DNA of 64,000 bases. It comes from Saccharothrix sp. ALI-22-I. GTDB lineage: Bacteria; Actinomycetota; Actinomycetes; Mycobacteriales; Pseudonocardiaceae. Where the stretch lies: NCBI RefSeq assembly GCF_001984175.1, contig NZ_MTQP01000069.1, positions 806,001 through 870,000 on the forward strand, written 5' to 3'. The notes under the pieces were generated by a model that had not been told where the DNA came from, ran no database searches, and saw only the letters and a program-made list of their open reading frames with translations. The translations under genes and the position numbers were made by a program. This document shows positions 23,619 through 31,940 of the stretch, piece after piece; positions within the stretch are counted from its first letter, which is position 1; each line of letters starts with the position of its first letter.

Positions 23619-26600
23619 CCGGTGGTGAACACGACGTCGATCCAGTAGTTGCTGCCCGCGTAAGACGACTCCGGGAACCCGGGGCCTGCCTTGTAGACGC
23701 CGTTCGCGGTGCCTTCACCGGTGGCCGGCGCGCTCAGCGGCGGGCTGGTCACCGCGTTGCCCATGAAGTACCCGGTGTCCACCGAGTACCGGCCGTTGGG
23801 CGCGGTGTAGGACGCCACGTAGCTCGCCCCGGCGGAGACCGACACCGGTGCCGCGAAGGTCAGCGTCTGCCAGCCGGTGGCCGTCTCGTTCGAGAACGTG
23901 CCGGTGGCCAGTTGCTGGCCGCTCGCCGACCACAGCGAGCCGGTGTGCGTGCCGGTGTTGCCGGTGCCCTTGTAGAACTTCACCCCGGTGATGGAGCCGT
24001 TCACCGAAGGCACGAACCGGACGCCGAGCTCGTACGAGCCGCTGTCGTCGGCCGACTGCACCGTGGGCACGGTCGCCGAGCTGAACAGCGAACACGGGCA
24101 GTCCCCGTCGGTGGTCGTGGTGAACGACCAGGTCGTCGGCGTGGTCATCAGGTTGCCGTAGACGTCGGCGATGCGCAGGCTGGCGGTGTAGGTCATGCCG
24201 CCGCCCAACGCCGCCGCCGGCGTCCACGTCACCTGCTGCTGGTTGGCCGACAGCGACAGCGTGCCCGCGAGTTTCGCGCCACCGGAGTCAGCGAGCGTGA
24301 ACTGGGCCGTGGTCAGGTCGACCGGCTCGTCGAACGACGCGGTCAGCGGTGAGGTGCGGGACACCTCGCCGGCGCCGGCCAGCGGGGTGCGCCCGTTGAC
24401 GACCGGCGGGACGTTGTCGTCGTTGGGCAGGTAGACCACGTCGACCCAGTAGTTGCCGCCAGAGTAGGAGTTCGTCGGGTAGCCCGTGCCCGCGCGGTAG
24501 ACGCCGTTGCCGCCGTCACCGGCCGCGGGCGCGCCCAGCGGTCCGCCGGCCACCGCGTAGCCGCTGAAGTACCCGCCGTCCACGGAGTAGCGGCCCGTGG
24601 TCGTGGTGTACGAGGCGGTGTAGGTGGTCCCCGCCGAGACGAACACCGGGTTGGCGAAGGTCAGCGTCTGCCAGCCGTTCGCGGTCTCGCCGGTGAACGT
24701 GCCAGTGGCCAGTTGCTGGCCGCTCGCCGACCACAGCGAGCCGGTGTGCGTGCCGGTGTTGGCCGCGCCCTTGTAGAACTTGACGCCGGTGATCTTGCCG
24801 CCCGCGGTCGGGGTGAACCGGACGCCCAGTTCGTAGGCGCCGCTGTCGTCGGCCGACTGCACCGTGGGCACGGTCGCCGAGCTGAACAGCGTGCACGGGC
24901 AGATCACGGCCGCGCTGGTGGTGAACGACCACGTCACCGGGTCCGGCATCGGGTTGCCGTTGACGTCGGCGATCAGCACGCTCGCGGTGTAGCGCGTGTT
25001 CGGCATGAGCTTGCCGGTCGGTGTCCAGGTGACCGTCTTCTGGTCGCCGGACAGCGACAGCGAGCCGGTCAGCTGGGCGCCGCGCGGGTCGGACAGCCAG
25101 ATCTGCGTGCTGGCCGGGTCGACCGCCTCGCTGAACGTCGCGGTCACCGGGGTGGTGGCGACGACGTCCGTGGCGTCCACGGCCGGGGAGCGGTTCGTGA
25201 TCGTCGGCGGCGTGGTGTCGCCGTTGAGGCCGTTGCGGTAGACGACGTCGACCCAGTAGTTCGTCGCGTTGTACGACGAAGTCGGGAAGCCGCCGCCGCT
25301 GCCGTAGCGGTACAGGCCGTTGGCGCCGTCGACGCCGTCGGCCAACGCCCGGATGCCCGCGTAGCTCGGGCTCTGGCCGGCGAAGTAGCCGCCGGTGACC
25401 GCGTAACGCCCGTTGGGCGCGTAGTAGGACACGATGTAGGTGGTGTTGGCCTGCACGACCACCGGTGAGGCGAAGGTCAGCTTCTGCCAGCCGCTGGACG
25501 TCTCGTTGGTGAACGTGCCGGTGGCCAGGAGCAGGCCGGTGGACGACCACAGCGAGCCGGTGTGCGTGCCGGTGTTGCCGGTGCCCTTGAAGAACCGGAC
25601 GCCCAGCACCTCACCCTTGCCGTTGAAGCGCACCTTGGTGCCGACCTCGATGGCCGTGGTGTCGTTCGCGGCGTACACCGCGGGCCGGGCGAAGTCGTCC
25701 CAGACCGTGCACGGGCAGGCAGCGGGCCGGGTCGCGCCGGTGGTGAACGACCAGGACGACTGCACCGTCTGGTTGCCCGCCGCGTCCGACACGCGCAGCG
25801 CCGCGGTGTAGGCGGTATTCGGCGTGAGGGCCTGGCTCGGGGTGAAGGTGACCGTCTTGTTCTCGTTGGACAGCGCCGACGAGCCGGACACCGCGCCGGC
25901 CGGGCCGGTCACCGTGAACTGGATGGAACCAGGTGAGGCGGCCTCGTCGTAGGTGCCGGAGACGACCGGGTTGAGCGCGACGGTGCCCTCGCCGTCGACC
26001 GGCGTGGTCGACACGAGCAGCGGCGCGCGCTGGTCGGGGCCGGGGTCCGACGCCCACACCACGTCCACCCAGTAGTTGCTGCCCCAGTGGGACTGGGTCG
26101 GGAAGCCGGTGCCGCCGAACTTGAACAGGCCGTTGGTGCCGTCCGCGCCGTTCTTCAGGCCGGTGAGCGGTTCCAGGTAGCGCTGCTGCTGGAAGAAGTA
26201 CTCCAGGTCGTACGAGTAGTGCCCGTTGGGCGCGAAGTACGACACGACGTAGGTCGTGCCCGCCGCCACCTGCACGGGCATCGCGAAGGTCAGCGTCTGC
26301 CAACCGCCTGAGGTCTCGTTGGTGAACGTGCCGGTGGCCAGCTGCTGGCCGGTGGACGACCACAGCGAACCGGTGTGGGTGCCGGTGTTGCCCGGTCCTT
26401 TGTAGAACTTCACGCCGCGCACGTAGCCGGCGCTGTTCGCGGTCCACTTGACACCCAGCTCCAGCGGTGACGCGTCACCGCTGTCGGGCACGTCCGGGAC
26501 GTCCGCGTTGGTCCACAGGCCGCACGGGCAGGTGCGCGGGTTCACGCCGGGCGTGGCCACGACGGGGTTGGACAGGTTGGCCGAGTCGTCCACCGCGCGC

Positions 26601-28456
26601 ACGCGCAGGCTCGCCGGGCCGGACTGGGTCGGGACGTAGGTGTAGCTCCACCCCGTCGCGCCGGCCTGCCAGACCGCCGGGTGCCAGCGGGTGCCGCCGT
26701 CGGTGGAGACCTCGACGCCGCCGACCTGGCCGCCGGTGTCGGACACCGAGCCGGAGAACGTGTACGAGACGCCCACGCTGGACACCGGCGGCACGTTGGC
26801 GAACGCCACGGTCGGCGCCTGGCTGTCGGTGCTCGCGGTCGCCTGCACCAGACCGGACATCAACGTCGTCGCCTGCACGCCCATGTCGGCCAGGAAGTTG
26901 ACCGTGGCCTGCTGCATCCGCACGTCGGAGGTCGGGGTGTTGGTGAGGAACGCGTGCTCGTCGTCCACGCCCCAGGCCCACTGGACCGTGCCCGCGCCGA
27001 ACACCAGCGACCCGCTCGGGTGCCGGTAGTAGGTGATGGCGTGGGTCTTGGTGTCCGGGGTGTAGAGGTCGCCGTGGTTCTGCAGCACGTACGCGCCCTC
27101 GGGGATGGTCACCGTGGTGCGGGACAGCTGCGCGACGCCGGGCGGCTGGAAGCCGTTGTCCTCCACCGTGTTCCACTCGTAACCCAGCGTGCCGGGCTGG
27201 AACGTGTAGGTGGAGCCGGCGGCCTGGCTCTGCAACGACGTGTGACGCCACAACCGCATCTTGCCGTACGCGGCGGGCACCTGGAGGGAGTCGTCCCGTC
27301 GGCCGTTGACGGTGAAGATGTTGCCCAGCAGCGCGTTCTCCGGCTTTCCGCCGTCCTGGTCCGGGTAGCGCGGGTCGCGCCAGGTGCCGGTCCAGTCGCT
27401 CAGGCCGTCGTTCTGGGTGCCCTTGGTCTCCTTGTAGCAGGCGATGGTGCGCCAGTCGGTCTGGGAGGAGTCGATGCTCTTCTCCCAGCGGTGCTTCCAG
27501 AAGACCTCGTTACCGGTGAGGAACGCCAGGTGCACGCCCGCGTCACGGGCGGCCTCCACGTTGTTGCGCTGCTCCTCCGACCAGTACTCGTCGTGGCCGA
27601 TGGCCATGAACACCTTGTGGTTCTTGATCAGGTGGCCGCGCCGGGCCGAGTCGGCGTCGGTGGTGTAGCTCATGTCGTACCCGTTGCGCTCCAGGAAGCG
27701 CAGCATCGGGTACTCGGCGTTGAAGATGAAGTTGTCGTCGCCGTCGCCGCCGGTGTACGGGCGGTTGTAGCTGACCTTGTACGCCTGGCCGCCCTGGCCG
27801 GGGCCGTCACCGAAGTAGAGGCTGTTGCCGCCGTACCGGTTGTAGGCCACCCAGGTCGAGTCGGAGGCCTGGAACAGGATCTTCGAGGTGCTGGCGTCGT
27901 CGCGGACGACGAACACGATCTCGTTCTCCGCGCCGTTGTCGTTGCGGTGCGTGCGGGCGTAGTAGATGCCGGAGACCGCGGTGGAGGGCACGTTCCAGCC
28001 CAGCGACACCGCCCAGTTGCCGCAGTCGATGAGCGCGCTGCCGTCCGTGCCGCGCAGGCACGGCGGCTGGTTCTGCGCCCCGCTGCGGGTGATCCGCTCC
28101 TGGAACCGCGCACCGATGCCGCCGTACCACCCGAGCCGGTAGATGTCGATGTAGTAGGACGACGCGCTGGTGAGCATCTTGAAGTCGACCCGGCCGCCGG
28201 GGTTGACGCTGATGTCCGTGGTGAACCCGAGGATGCCGTCGTCCCGGTAGTTCACCTGCCAGTCGGGCGTGCCCGGTTTGGTGTTCTCGCAAGCCACTTT
28301 GTTGACCACGGGCGCGTCGCACGGCGCCGCGGCTGCCTCTGGGGCCCGCAGCAGACCGACGACCACGATGGTCGACGCCGCGAGGGCGATCACCACCAGC
28401 AGACGCAGTAGTAGTACCGCGAGAACGGGTCTGGCCCGCTTCGGGTCGGCGGTCAT
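23615..28456 (-). CDS. giant secreted protein: dimethylformamidase-like head, four DUF4082 and Big_5-like modules
   Basis: A 1,613-residue exported protein. A signal anchor (LLLRLLVVIALAASTIVVVGLL) precedes an N-terminal domain of about 530 residues like the N,N-dimethylformamidase beta-subunit family (SYYIDIYRLGWYGGIGARFQ, FMAIGHDEYWSEEQRNNVEAARDAG). Then come a beta domain with DSQAPTVAFA and four DUF4082 modules starting near residues 643, 913, 1185 and 1457, each with CPC, FYKG.GNTGTHTGSLWS, ATGTF, GWQTLTFA. Three Big_5/SbsA-like Ig modules (PNT.YTA.L.V.D..GN) separate them, giving a 272-residue period. It is probably a wall- or polymer-bound surface protein. Its stop overlaps the PglD-like start. 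A structured leader lies upstream. Confidence 0.85.
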   Translation of the reverse strand: MTADPKRARPVLAVLLLRLLVVIALAASTIVVVGLLRAPEAAAAPCDAPVVNKVACENTKPGTPDWQVNYRDDGILGFTTDISVNPGGRVDFKMLTSASSYYIDIYRLGWYGGIGARFQERITRSGAQNQPPCLRGTDGSALIDCGNWAVSLGWNVPSTAVSGIYYARTHRNDNGAENEIVFVVRDDASTSKILFQASDSTWVAYNRYGGNSLYFGDGPGQGGQAYKVSYNRPYTGGDGDDNFIFNAEYPMLRFLERNGYDMSYTTDADSARRGHLIKNHKVFMAIGHDEYWSEEQRNNVEAARDAGVHLAFLTGNEVFWKHRWEKSIDSSQTDWRTIACYKETKGTQNDGLSDWTGTWRDPRYPDQDGGKPENALLGNIFTVNGRRDDSLQVPAAYGKMRLWRHTSLQSQAAGSTYTFQPGTLGYEWNTVEDNGFQPPGVAQLSRTTVTIPEGAYVLQNHGDLYTPDTKTHAITYYRHPSGSLVFGAGTVQWAWGVDDEHAFLTNTPTSDVRMQQATVNFLADMGVQATTLMSGLVQATASTDSQAPTVAFANVPPVSSVGVSYTFSGSVSDTGGQVGGVEVSTDGGTRWHPAVWQAGATGWSYTYVPTQSGPASLRVRAVDDSANLSNPVVATPGVNPRTCPCGLWTNADVPDVPDSGDASPLELGVKWTANSAGYVRGVKFYKGPGNTGTHTGSLWSSTGQQLATGTFTNETSGGWQTLTFAMPVQVAAGTTYVVSYFAPNGHYSYDLEYFFQQQRYLEPLTGLKNGADGTNGLFKFGGTGFPTQSHWGSNYWVDVVWASDPGPDQRAPLLVSTTPVDGEGTVALNPVVSGTYDEAASPGSIQFTVTGPAGAVSGSSALSNENKTVTFTPSQALTPNTAYTAALRVSDAAGNQTVQSSWSFTTGATRPAACPCTVWDDFARPAVYAANDTTAIEVGTKVRFNGKGEVLGVRFFKGTGNTGTHTGSLWSSTGLLLATGTFTNETSSGWQKLTFASPVVVQANTTYIVSYYAPNGRYAVTGGYFAGQSPSYAGIRALADGVDGANGLYRYGSGGGFPTSSYNATNYWVDVVYRNGLNGDTTPPTITNRSPAVDATDVVATTPVTATFSEAVDPASTQIWLSDPRGAQLTGSLSLSGDQKTVTWTPTGKLMPNTRYTASVLIADVNGNPMPDPVTWSFTTSAAVICPCTLFSSATVPTVQSADDSGAYELGVRFTPTAGGKITGVKFYKGAANTGTHTGSLWSASGQQLATGTFTGETANGWQTLTFANPVFVSAGTTYTASYTTTTGRYSVDGGYFSGYAVAGGPLGAPAAGDGGNGVYRAGTGYPTNSYSGGNYWVDVVYLPNDDNVPPVVNGRTPLAGAGEVSRTSPLTASFDEPVDLTTAQFTLADSGGAKLAGTLSLSANQQQVTWTPAAALGGGMTYTASLRIADVYGNLMTTPTTWSFTTTTDGDCPCSLFSSATVPTVQSADDSGSYELGVRFVPSVNGSITGVKFYKGTGNTGTHTGSLWSASGQQLATGTFSNETATGWQTLTFAAPVSVSAGASYVASYTAPNGRYSVDTGYFMGNAVTSPPLSAPATGEGTANGVYKAGPGFPESSYAGSNYWIDVVFTTG

Positions 28457-28489
28457 GGCGGTTCACCTTTCGAGCAAAAGCGGCCGTAA

Positions 28490-28601
28490 CTGCGGGTGGT
28501 CGAGTGCGCACTCCGTCAATCAGCGGAGTGCTGTTGCTCCGGTCGTCGCCGGAACCGCACCTTGCGTTACACCACAACGGAAAAAGGTGTACCACCCGCA
28601 G
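28490..28601 (-). ncRNA. candidate structured leader RNA of the giant gene
   Basis: An 11-bp closing stem (28490-28500 with 28591-28601) encloses four smaller hairpins: 28508-28515/28524-28531 (8 bp), 28538-28542/28549-28553 (5 bp), 28556-28559/28563-28566 (4 bp) and 28569-28573/28586-28590 (5 bp). The whole lies 34 bases upstream of ATG 28456, between that gene and the aminotransferase stop. I do not recognise it as a known riboswitch. A 112-bp inverted-repeat element is the alternative. Confidence 0.4.
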
Positions 28602-28608
28602 CGCCGGG

Positions 28609-29766
28609 CTAGCGTGCAGCCAGCGGCACGTGGAGCGCCGCCTTCAACTCCTCGACCACGGTGTCCTGCTCCGCGGTCGTCAGATCGTGGTACAGCGGCA
28701 GGATCAGCGACCGCTTGGTGAACGACTCCGTCACCGGCAGGTCGCCGTGCGGGTGGCCCGCGTACGCGGGCTCCAGGTGCGCGGCCATGATCCCCCGGCG
28801 CGCCGACACCCCGCGTTCGGCGAGCCTGGCCAGCACGTCGTTGCGCTCCAACGACGTGTCCTCCGGCAGCATGACCCAATAGGACTGGTAGTTCGTCGTG
28901 CCGTGCTCCGGGTCGCGCACCGGGCGCAGGCCCGGCCCATCGGTTTCGAACACAGTGGCGAGCAGCTCGTGGTAGCGGGCCGCCAGCTCACGCCGACGCC
29001 GCACGATCGCATCCAGTTTGGACAGCTGCACCAGGCCGACGGCGGCCTGGATGTCGGTCATCCGGTAGTTGAACGCCGTCTCCAGGTAGCTCTCGACGAC
29101 CGCGCCGCCGCCGCTGTGCCGCTCGGCCGCGCTGACGCTCATGCCGTGCTCTCGCAGCCGCCGGCCGCGCACCGCCCACTGTTCGCGGTTCGTGGTGAGC
29201 ATCCCGCCCTCACCGGTGGTGATCAGCTTGCGCGGGTGGAACGACCAGGCCGCCAGCTCGGCGTCCGCGCCGACCGGCACGCCCCGGTAGGTGGAGCCCG
29301 CCGCACAGGCGGCGTCCTCCACCACCGTCACACCGCGCGGCCCGCACAACGCGCGCAACGCGTCGACGTCGGCGGGCACACCGGCCTGGTGCACCACGAT
29401 CACCGCGCGGGTGCGCTCGGTGAGCACCGCTTCGACGGTGGCCGCGGACAGGTTTCCGGTCTCCACCTCCACGTCGGCGAACACCGGCGTGGCGCCGCAG
29501 TAGCGCACCGCGTTGGCGGTGGCGATGAACGACAGCGACGGCACCACGACCTCGTCACCGGGCCGCACGTCGAGCAGGTGCAGCGCGACGTGCAACGCGG
29601 TCGTGCACGACGACACCGCGACCGCGTGCAGCGCGGCGACGCGGCGGGCGAAGGCGTCCTCGAACGCGGCGACCTTCGGCCCCTGGGCCACCCAGCCGGA
29701 CAGCACGGCCGCGGCGGCCGCCTCGGCCTCCTCCGCGCCCAGCCACGGCTTCATGACCGGGATCAT
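28609..29766 (-). CDS. DegT/DnrJ/EryC1/StrS aminotransferase
   Basis: A second PLP sugar aminotransferase, 385 residues from ATG 29766. The N-terminus MIPVMKPWLGAEEAEA and SGWVAQGPKV resemble PglE/ArnB-like 4-aminotransferases more than WlbC. The Schiff-base Lys is K180 in AAWSFHPRKLITTGEGGM; VVEDAACAAGSTYRG holds the ring-contact Asp. It is coupled by a 4-base overlap to the epimerase gene upstream. With the PglD-like acetyltransferase it could make an N-acetylated 4-amino sugar, separate from the WlbABC-type sugar; no UDP-GlcNAc 4,6-dehydratase gene is visible here. Confidence 0.87.
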   Translation of the reverse strand: MIPVMKPWLGAEEAEAAAAAVLSGWVAQGPKVAAFEDAFARRVAALHAVAVSSCTTALHVALHLLDVRPGDEVVVPSLSFIATANAVRYCGATPVFADVEVETGNLSAATVEAVLTERTRAVIVVHQAGVPADVDALRALCGPRGVTVVEDAACAAGSTYRGVPVGADAELAAWSFHPRKLITTGEGGMLTTNREQWAVRGRRLREHGMSVSAAERHSGGGAVVESYLETAFNYRMTDIQAAVGLVQLSKLDAIVRRRRELAARYHELLATVFETDGPGLRPVRDPEHGTTNYQSYWVMLPEDTSLERNDVLARLAERGVSARRGIMAAHLEPAYAGHPHGDLPVTESFTKRSLILPLYHDLTTAEQDTVVEELKAALHVPLAAR

Positions 29767-30767
29767 CGGAGCGCCTCGGCGCCCGAGGCCGCCACGGCCG
29801 CCTGCCACCACGACACCAGGCCGCGCAACCCGTCCACCAGACCGATCTCGGGCTTCCAGCCGAGGTCGCGGGCGGCGTTGGAGATGTCGGCGAGCCGGCG
29901 GGTGACGCCGTTGACCGCGCGCTCCGGGCCGTGCTCCAGCGGCAGGTCGGAGTCCATTGCGGACAGCAGCGCGTGCGCCAGGTCCTTGAGGCTGGTCTCG
30001 TGGGCGCTGGCGATGTTGTAGACCTCGTCGGTGACGGGCGCCTTCGCGGCCAGGATGTTGGCGCGGGCGATGTCGTGCACGTGCACGAAGTCCATGGTCT
30101 GCGCGCCGTCGCCGAAGATCAGCGGCGGCTTGCCGTCGGCGATGCGCTCCATCCAGCGGATCAGCACCTCGGTGTACTTGCCGTGCGCGTCCATCCGCGG
30201 TCCGTAGACGTTGAAGTAGCGCAGCGCCACGTAGTCCAGCCCGTACATGGCGTGGAAGCTGCGCAGCATGCCCTCGTTGAACGCCTTGGCCGCGCCGTAG
30301 AACGTGTCGTTGTTGTACGGGTGGTGCCGCTCGGTGGTCGGGAAGACCTCGGCCAGGCCGTAGACCGACGCCGACGACGAGGCGATGACCTTCTTCACGC
30401 CCGCCGCGGCGGCCGCCTCGACGACCGTGAACGTGCCGTCGACCAGGCACTCCAGCGCGAGCCGGGGTTCCTCGGCGCACTGGGTGATCCGGATGGCCGC
30501 GAGGTGGAACACCAGATCGGTGCCCTGGCTGAGTTCTGCCAGCAGCGCCCGGTCGTTGATATCGCCCTCGACCACGGTGAGCCGGTCGCCCGCCGACGCG
30601 GCGGCCTCGGCCAGGTTCTCCCGACGGCCCCGGACGAAGTTGTCCAGCACGACCACCTCGGCGGCTCCGGTGGCGAGCAACTGGTCCACCACCGCGGAGC
30701 CGATGGTGCCCGCTCCTCCGGTGACGAGGGCCCGCTGGCCGGTGATCGGCTGAGCCGCTTCCGACAT
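29763..30767 (-). CDS. NAD-dependent nucleotide-sugar epimerase/dehydratase (extended SDR)
   Basis: A 334-residue extended SDR. The NAD site TGGAGTIG is at 16-23, Ser of ASSSASVYG near 130-134 and the Tyr/Lys pair in YGAAK at Y157 and K161. RYFNVYGPRMD and FGDGAQTMDFVHVHDIARANILA are sugar-substrate motifs shared with UDP-glucose/UDP-GlcNAc 4-epimerases. ATG 30767 with GGAAGGA 10 bases upstream sets the start. It follows the WlbA-like gene after 37 bases and is coupled to the aminotransferase gene. The function is likely a 4-epimerase; WbpP-like activity is possible. Confidence 0.87.
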   Translation of the reverse strand: MSEAAQPITGQRALVTGGAGTIGSAVVDQLLATGAAEVVVLDNFVRGRRENLAEAAASAGDRLTVVEGDINDRALLAELSQGTDLVFHLAAIRITQCAEEPRLALECLVDGTFTVVEAAAAAGVKKVIASSSASVYGLAEVFPTTERHHPYNNDTFYGAAKAFNEGMLRSFHAMYGLDYVALRYFNVYGPRMDAHGKYTEVLIRWMERIADGKPPLIFGDGAQTMDFVHVHDIARANILAAKAPVTDEVYNIASAHETSLKDLAHALLSAMDSDLPLEHGPERAVNGVTRRLADISNAARDLGWKPEIGLVDGLRGLVSWWQAAVAASGAEALR

Positions 30768-30804
30768 GGTGCTTGTTCCTTCCTTGCGGGCGTGCAAGTG
30801 GTTG

Positions 30805-31887
30805 TTACGCGGTGGCGAGCTGGACGTCGTCGAGCTCGTCGAGCGGGTCGGGCTGGTCGAGTTGCGCCACGGTGACGAACTCGCCGCCCGCGGCGAGGCT
30901 GGCTGACGCGGCCTCCAGGGTGGCCAGCACCCGCAGGCCGGACCAGCCGTCGGTGAGCGGCGCCCGCTTCTCGGTGATCGAGGCGGCGAACTCCGCCATC
31001 ATCCCGCGCAGCGCCTCCTTCTCCGGCAGCGCCGGGGCCACGGTGTCGCCGCGCCGGTAGGAGATGATCGCCTGGCGGCGGTCCTCGTCGTCCTCGATGC
31101 GGTCCGCGCCCCGGTCGTGCACGGACAGGCGCTGCACGGCGTTCAGGTCGTCCCACACCACCGTGCGGCGGGAGCCGCCGACGATCATGGTGCGGATCTT
31201 GGTCGGCGACAACCAGTTCACGTGCACGTGGGCCATCACGCCGTCGGACAGCTCCAGCGTCAGGTGGCCGACGCACGCGCGGCCCGCGCCGATCGGGTCC
31301 GAGCCGTGCGCGGCGACCCGCGTCACGCGCACCCCGTCGGGCAGGATCGCGTCGAAGATCGACAGGTCGTGCGGCGCGAGGTCCCAGAACACGTCCACGT
31401 CCGGCTGCACCAGGCCGAGGTTGACCCGCACCGAGTCGAGGTACTGCACGGTGCCGATCTCGCCACTGCGCACCAGGTGCCGCAGGTGCTGCACGGTCGG
31501 CGTGTAGACGAAGGTGTGGTCGAGCATCAACGTCAGGCCGCGGCTGTCGGCCTCGCCGACCAGCTTCAAGCCGTCCTCGTAGTTCGCCGCCAGCGGCTTC
31601 TCCACCAGCACGTGCTTGCCCGCCCGCAACGCCGCCAGCGCGACCGGCAGGTGGGTGGCGGCCGGGGTGGCGATGGCGACCGCGTCGACCGCCGGGTCGG
31701 CGAGCACGTCGTCCAGCGAGCCCGACACCCGGACGGTCGAGTAGTCGCCCAACACACGGCGGGCCCGCTCCACGTCCAGGTCGCACAGGTAGCGCAGCTT
31801 CAGCCCGGGGGTGGCCTGGACGTTGCGCACCAGGTTCGGCCCCCAGTAGCCGGCACCGATCACCGCGATGCCGATCGGCTGATCCAT
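30805..31887 (-). CDS. Gfo/Idh/MocA oxidoreductase (WlbA/WbpB-like UDP-GlcNAcA 3-dehydrogenase)
   Basis: A 360-residue protein from ATG 31887. The Rossmann motif is IGIAVIGAGYWGPNLVRN (residues 5-22), and the family catalytic Lys is K97 in VEKPLA. DLAPHDLSIFD carries the active-site His region. GAGYWGPNLVRN and the length fit WlbA/WbpB, which oxidises C3 of UDP-N-acetylglucosaminuronate. WlbB- and WlbC-like genes 9 kb away on the same strand support this. No UDP-GlcNAc 6-dehydrogenase (WbpA) and no WbpI-type epimerase is in the window, so the first step must be supplied elsewhere. An inositol dehydrogenase is the less likely alternative. Confidence 0.83.
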   Translation of the reverse strand: MDQPIGIAVIGAGYWGPNLVRNVQATPGLKLRYLCDLDVERARRVLGDYSTVRVSGSLDDVLADPAVDAVAIATPAATHLPVALAALRAGKHVLVEKPLAANYEDGLKLVGEADSRGLTLMLDHTFVYTPTVQHLRHLVRSGEIGTVQYLDSVRVNLGLVQPDVDVFWDLAPHDLSIFDAILPDGVRVTRVAAHGSDPIGAGRACVGHLTLELSDGVMAHVHVNWLSPTKIRTMIVGGSRRTVVWDDLNAVQRLSVHDRGADRIEDDEDRRQAIISYRRGDTVAPALPEKEALRGMMAEFAASITEKRAPLTDGWSGLRVLATLEAASASLAAGGEFVTVAQLDQPDPLDELDDVQLATA

Positions 31888-31940
31888 CTCGTTCTCCTTG
31901 TCGCCGCCTCCGCTGGGAGACGTACGTCGGCGGGTCATAG

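Noticed and set aside
23640-26530. Near-identical DNA segments repeated several times
   Set aside because: They are the DUF4082 modules of one protein (about 272-residue period), not a mobile element or CRISPR array.
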